A stretch of 43,191 bases of DNA from an uncultured Butyrivibrio sp. (GTDB lineage: Bacteria > Bacillota > Clostridia > Lachnospirales > Lachnospiraceae). The notes below the pieces were generated by a model. It was not told the origin of the DNA. It did no database searches and saw nothing but the letters and a program-made list of their open reading frames with translations. Positions 41,391 through 43,191 of the stretch are shown here, piece by piece (the first letter of the stretch is position 1; every line of letters starts with the position of its first letter). The stretch spans positions 1 to 43,191 of the forward strand of contig CAMVNV010000016.1 in assembly GCA_947168935.1 (NCBI GenBank). The letters are read 5' to 3'. The translations under genes and the position numbers were made by a program.

Positions 41391-43133
41391 TTATAGATTT
41401 TCTTCACTTAAAATATCAACAAGAAGATGATAATATTTCAGATGGAATTGATTCCACTGAGTCCTATAGCCCAGCGACTCAAATAGCATTATGCACTCTT
41501 CTCCGGTGATATCGGTAAAAGAAAAAACGATGAGCGATAATATATCGTGATCCTTGAGCCATGTTCTGAAAATCTTGGCTTCATCAGGGATTCTTTGTAT
41601 TTGGTTGTATACAAAATATGTTTTCTTATCCGGAAGGATGTCATCCCGGTATTTATCAAGGAAAGCGGCTTTTTCGTCAGATAAAGCATCGTTTTCATCT
41701 GACTTGACAGTGCCTGCGGACCAGGCAAATTTCCTGGGAGTTCCCTTAAATATTTTGATACTGTTTATATTACAGACACTGGCAAAGCTATCGAGAACTG
41801 TCTGGACAGGTATAGGAAGACCATGCTTTTGCTGATAGATTATATCGATCAGCATCTCATCGGGAGACTGTTCATTTCTTTTTGAAAGCTCAGATCCAAT
41901 GAGATTCTTGGACAGGATCTCCTCAACCGGAACATGTCTGTCTTTTTCATACATGATATATCTGTTCCTGCCCTTGGATTTGGCCAGATAGAGGCAGTAG
42001 TCAGCTACGCGCAGAAGGTCATCATAATTGAGGGCATCCTGAGGGAAGGTCGCCGAACCAATGGAGAGCGTAAGAGGAGTGTCATCGGTAGGTCCTTTTC
42101 CCCTGAAAGCTGCATTGACGGAATTCTTGCATCCCCTGAGCCTTGCACGAAGATCCTCTTCGCCCTTAAGCTGCGTAAATACTATTAGGAATTCATCGCC
42201 GCCAAAACGTCCGACTTCTCCTGATTCTCCAACTTCATCAACCAGAATCTGTGATACAGTCTGAAGTACAACGTCACCAAACTGGTGACCGTATCTGTCA
42301 TTTTCATTTTTGAAAAAATCTATATCGACTATAGCGATAGTAGTATTCTCGCCTGGATATTCAGCAAGCCTGCTCATGGCAAAAGAGGTGATGTCACTCT
42401 TGTTGGCTATTCCCGTAAGGGGATCAAAAAGCCTTGAGTGATCAGCGCTAAGGGACTGGTTATACTCTTTTTGGATGACACCTGCAATATAATCAACCGA
42501 AAGATCAGTGTATACAGCAGCTCCTTTGAACACAGTTCTGCTGGCAGAAGAGCTGGTGGACAGAATGTCTCCATCTATGGAGGATTCGAATCTTCCGGTC
42601 TTGGATCTTAATTTTGCAAAAAAATCCTGAATCTTATCCCGCTGGTCAGGAGGAGTTTTATCCAGAATGGTATCTTTAAGCTCTTCAACATAGTAGTCGC
42701 CGTTTTTAAGAAAACTTCTTTCGGCACCAAAGAGCTTGATGTTTTCAGTTTTTACATCGTATAGGAAAAAAATGGAGTCGATCAGTTTAAAAACAGCAGA
42801 GTTGAAGCTGATCTTTTTGGTAAGCTGATTGTGCTCCTTGAGAAGCATGGAAAGTTTCATGAGCCTGAGCACAAAGTATCCATCAGATCCATCGCTGCGA
42901 AGCTGGGCATAAAAATACTCGTCTTCGCCGTCTTTGAGAAGTCTTATAACAAACCATCCATCGGTACTTTTTGCTATAAATCTTCTGAATCTGACTGCAT
43001 CATCATAAGGCATGTGATCTTCAATGGGAGAATGGTTGTCTTCTTCGAGGAATTTATACATGTCCGGATCAGTTGAAACAACCCTGTGATCATCCTTTGA
43101 GATCAAAAGTTCATGGTACTTAAGTTCCTTCAT
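41391..43133 (-). CDS. Diguanylate cyclase (GGDEF) with N- and C-terminal sensory regions
   Basis: 580 residues, soluble. Residues 1-115 are PAS-like, 116-230 a second sensor-like region, and about 240-400 the GGDEF domain (DPLTGIANKSD, DIDFFKNENDRYGHQFGD, GRFGGDEFLIVF). The active site is intact, so c-di-GMP synthesis is expected. The RxxD inhibitory site is missing (GESG in its place), so feedback inhibition is unlikely. Residues 430-580 may be GAF-like. A TGA two codons upstream fixes the ATG as first possible start; there is no normal ribosome site, but a hairpin separates AAAGGA from the ATG (43143-43183). Confidence 0.92.
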   Translation of the reverse strand: MKELKYHELLISKDDHRVVSTDPDMYKFLEEDNHSPIEDHMPYDDAVRFRRFIAKSTDGWFVIRLLKDGEDEYFYAQLRSDGSDGYFVLRLMKLSMLLKEHNQLTKKISFNSAVFKLIDSIFFLYDVKTENIKLFGAERSFLKNGDYYVEELKDTILDKTPPDQRDKIQDFFAKLRSKTGRFESSIDGDILSTSSSASRTVFKGAAVYTDLSVDYIAGVIQKEYNQSLSADHSRLFDPLTGIANKSDITSFAMSRLAEYPGENTTIAIVDIDFFKNENDRYGHQFGDVVLQTVSQILVDEVGESGEVGRFGGDEFLIVFTQLKGEEDLRARLRGCKNSVNAAFRGKGPTDDTPLTLSIGSATFPQDALNYDDLLRVADYCLYLAKSKGRNRYIMYEKDRHVPVEEILSKNLIGSELSKRNEQSPDEMLIDIIYQQKHGLPIPVQTVLDSFASVCNINSIKIFKGTPRKFAWSAGTVKSDENDALSDEKAAFLDKYRDDILPDKKTYFVYNQIQRIPDEAKIFRTWLKDHDILSLIVFSFTDITGEECIMLFESLGYRTQWNQFHLKYYHLLVDILSEENL

Positions 43134-43183
43134 TTGTCACGTATAATCCAATCATGTTAGAAAAGTGATTGGATTATTCCTTT
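43134..43183 (-). promoter_or_regulatory. Hairpin between ribosome site and start codon of the GGDEF gene
   Basis: On the minus strand AAAGGA (43178-43183) directly abuts a perfect 12-bp stem (ATAATCCAATCA and its complement, 43143-43154 and 43166-43177). The stem ends nine bases before the ATG. Folding would bring the ribosome site to normal distance. Confidence 0.55.
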
Positions 43184-43191
43184 CTCCCAGG

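Overview
The window reads as chromosome of a low-GC, anaerobic Firmicute of the Lachnospiraceae, most likely close to Butyrivibrio or Pseudobutyrivibrio. This is an inference from gene content: GGGtGRT protein, RNase Y, RecA/RecX, a CBS/DRTGG-type family II pyrophosphatase, VTC/DUF4956/Cthe_2159 genes and a Firmicutes-type ESX/type VII locus. Strong AGGAGG ribosome sites and many intrinsic terminators agree with it. I see no rRNA, phage, transposase or CRISPR.

Layout. 1-9900: tail of a GGGtGRT gene, an unknown membrane protein, a lipoprotein, a YitT-family membrane protein, a manganese exporter (mntP), thioredoxin, a cardiolipin synthase-like phospholipase D protein, a MATE transporter and a DUF4349 lipoprotein. 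9900-16800: a GntR/FCD regulator, a DUF1846 protein, a small unknown protein, then recA, an ECF sigma factor with a very long C-terminal extension, and recX. 16900-20820: a VTC-domain protein, a DUF4956 membrane protein and a Cthe_2159-like repeat-rich surface protein, probably one operon. 20950-28280: RNase Y, a DtxR/MntR-type regulator, an RsmF-like rRNA methyltransferase, a Mn-dependent pyrophosphatase, and a GGDEF-EAL gene split by a one-base frameshift.

28318-38596 is the most interesting part. It is a tightly packed, one-directional type VII secretion-like locus: an EssC-type triple ATPase with FHA domains, a LytTR regulator, a possible chaperone, a YukD/EsaB ubiquitin-like protein, four small helical proteins (one a clear WXG100), a membrane-anchored FHA protein, and a zinc-ribbon Ser/Thr kinase with one membrane span and an extracytoplasmic domain. 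EssC has no visible membrane helices, and EsaA, EssA and EssB/YukC are not seen. The kinase has the topology of EssB but intact catalytic motifs. This suggests an ESX variant in which an active kinase and FHA domains form the membrane platform or its switch.

38600-43191: a tRNA-Leu(CAA), remnants of a NitT/TauT-type ABC transporter, a second MATE transporter and a diguanylate cyclase.

The intergenic regions carry two classes of structured repeats. One is a small hairpin family whose copies show compensatory stem changes (near 3962, 10683, 13114 and 18352-18495). The other is long palindromes at 444-668 and 39692-39855. The first of these looks like a 165-bp inverted-repeat element inserted, with an 8-bp TTTATAAA duplication, into a short hairpin whose apparent empty relative lies at 12316-12357.
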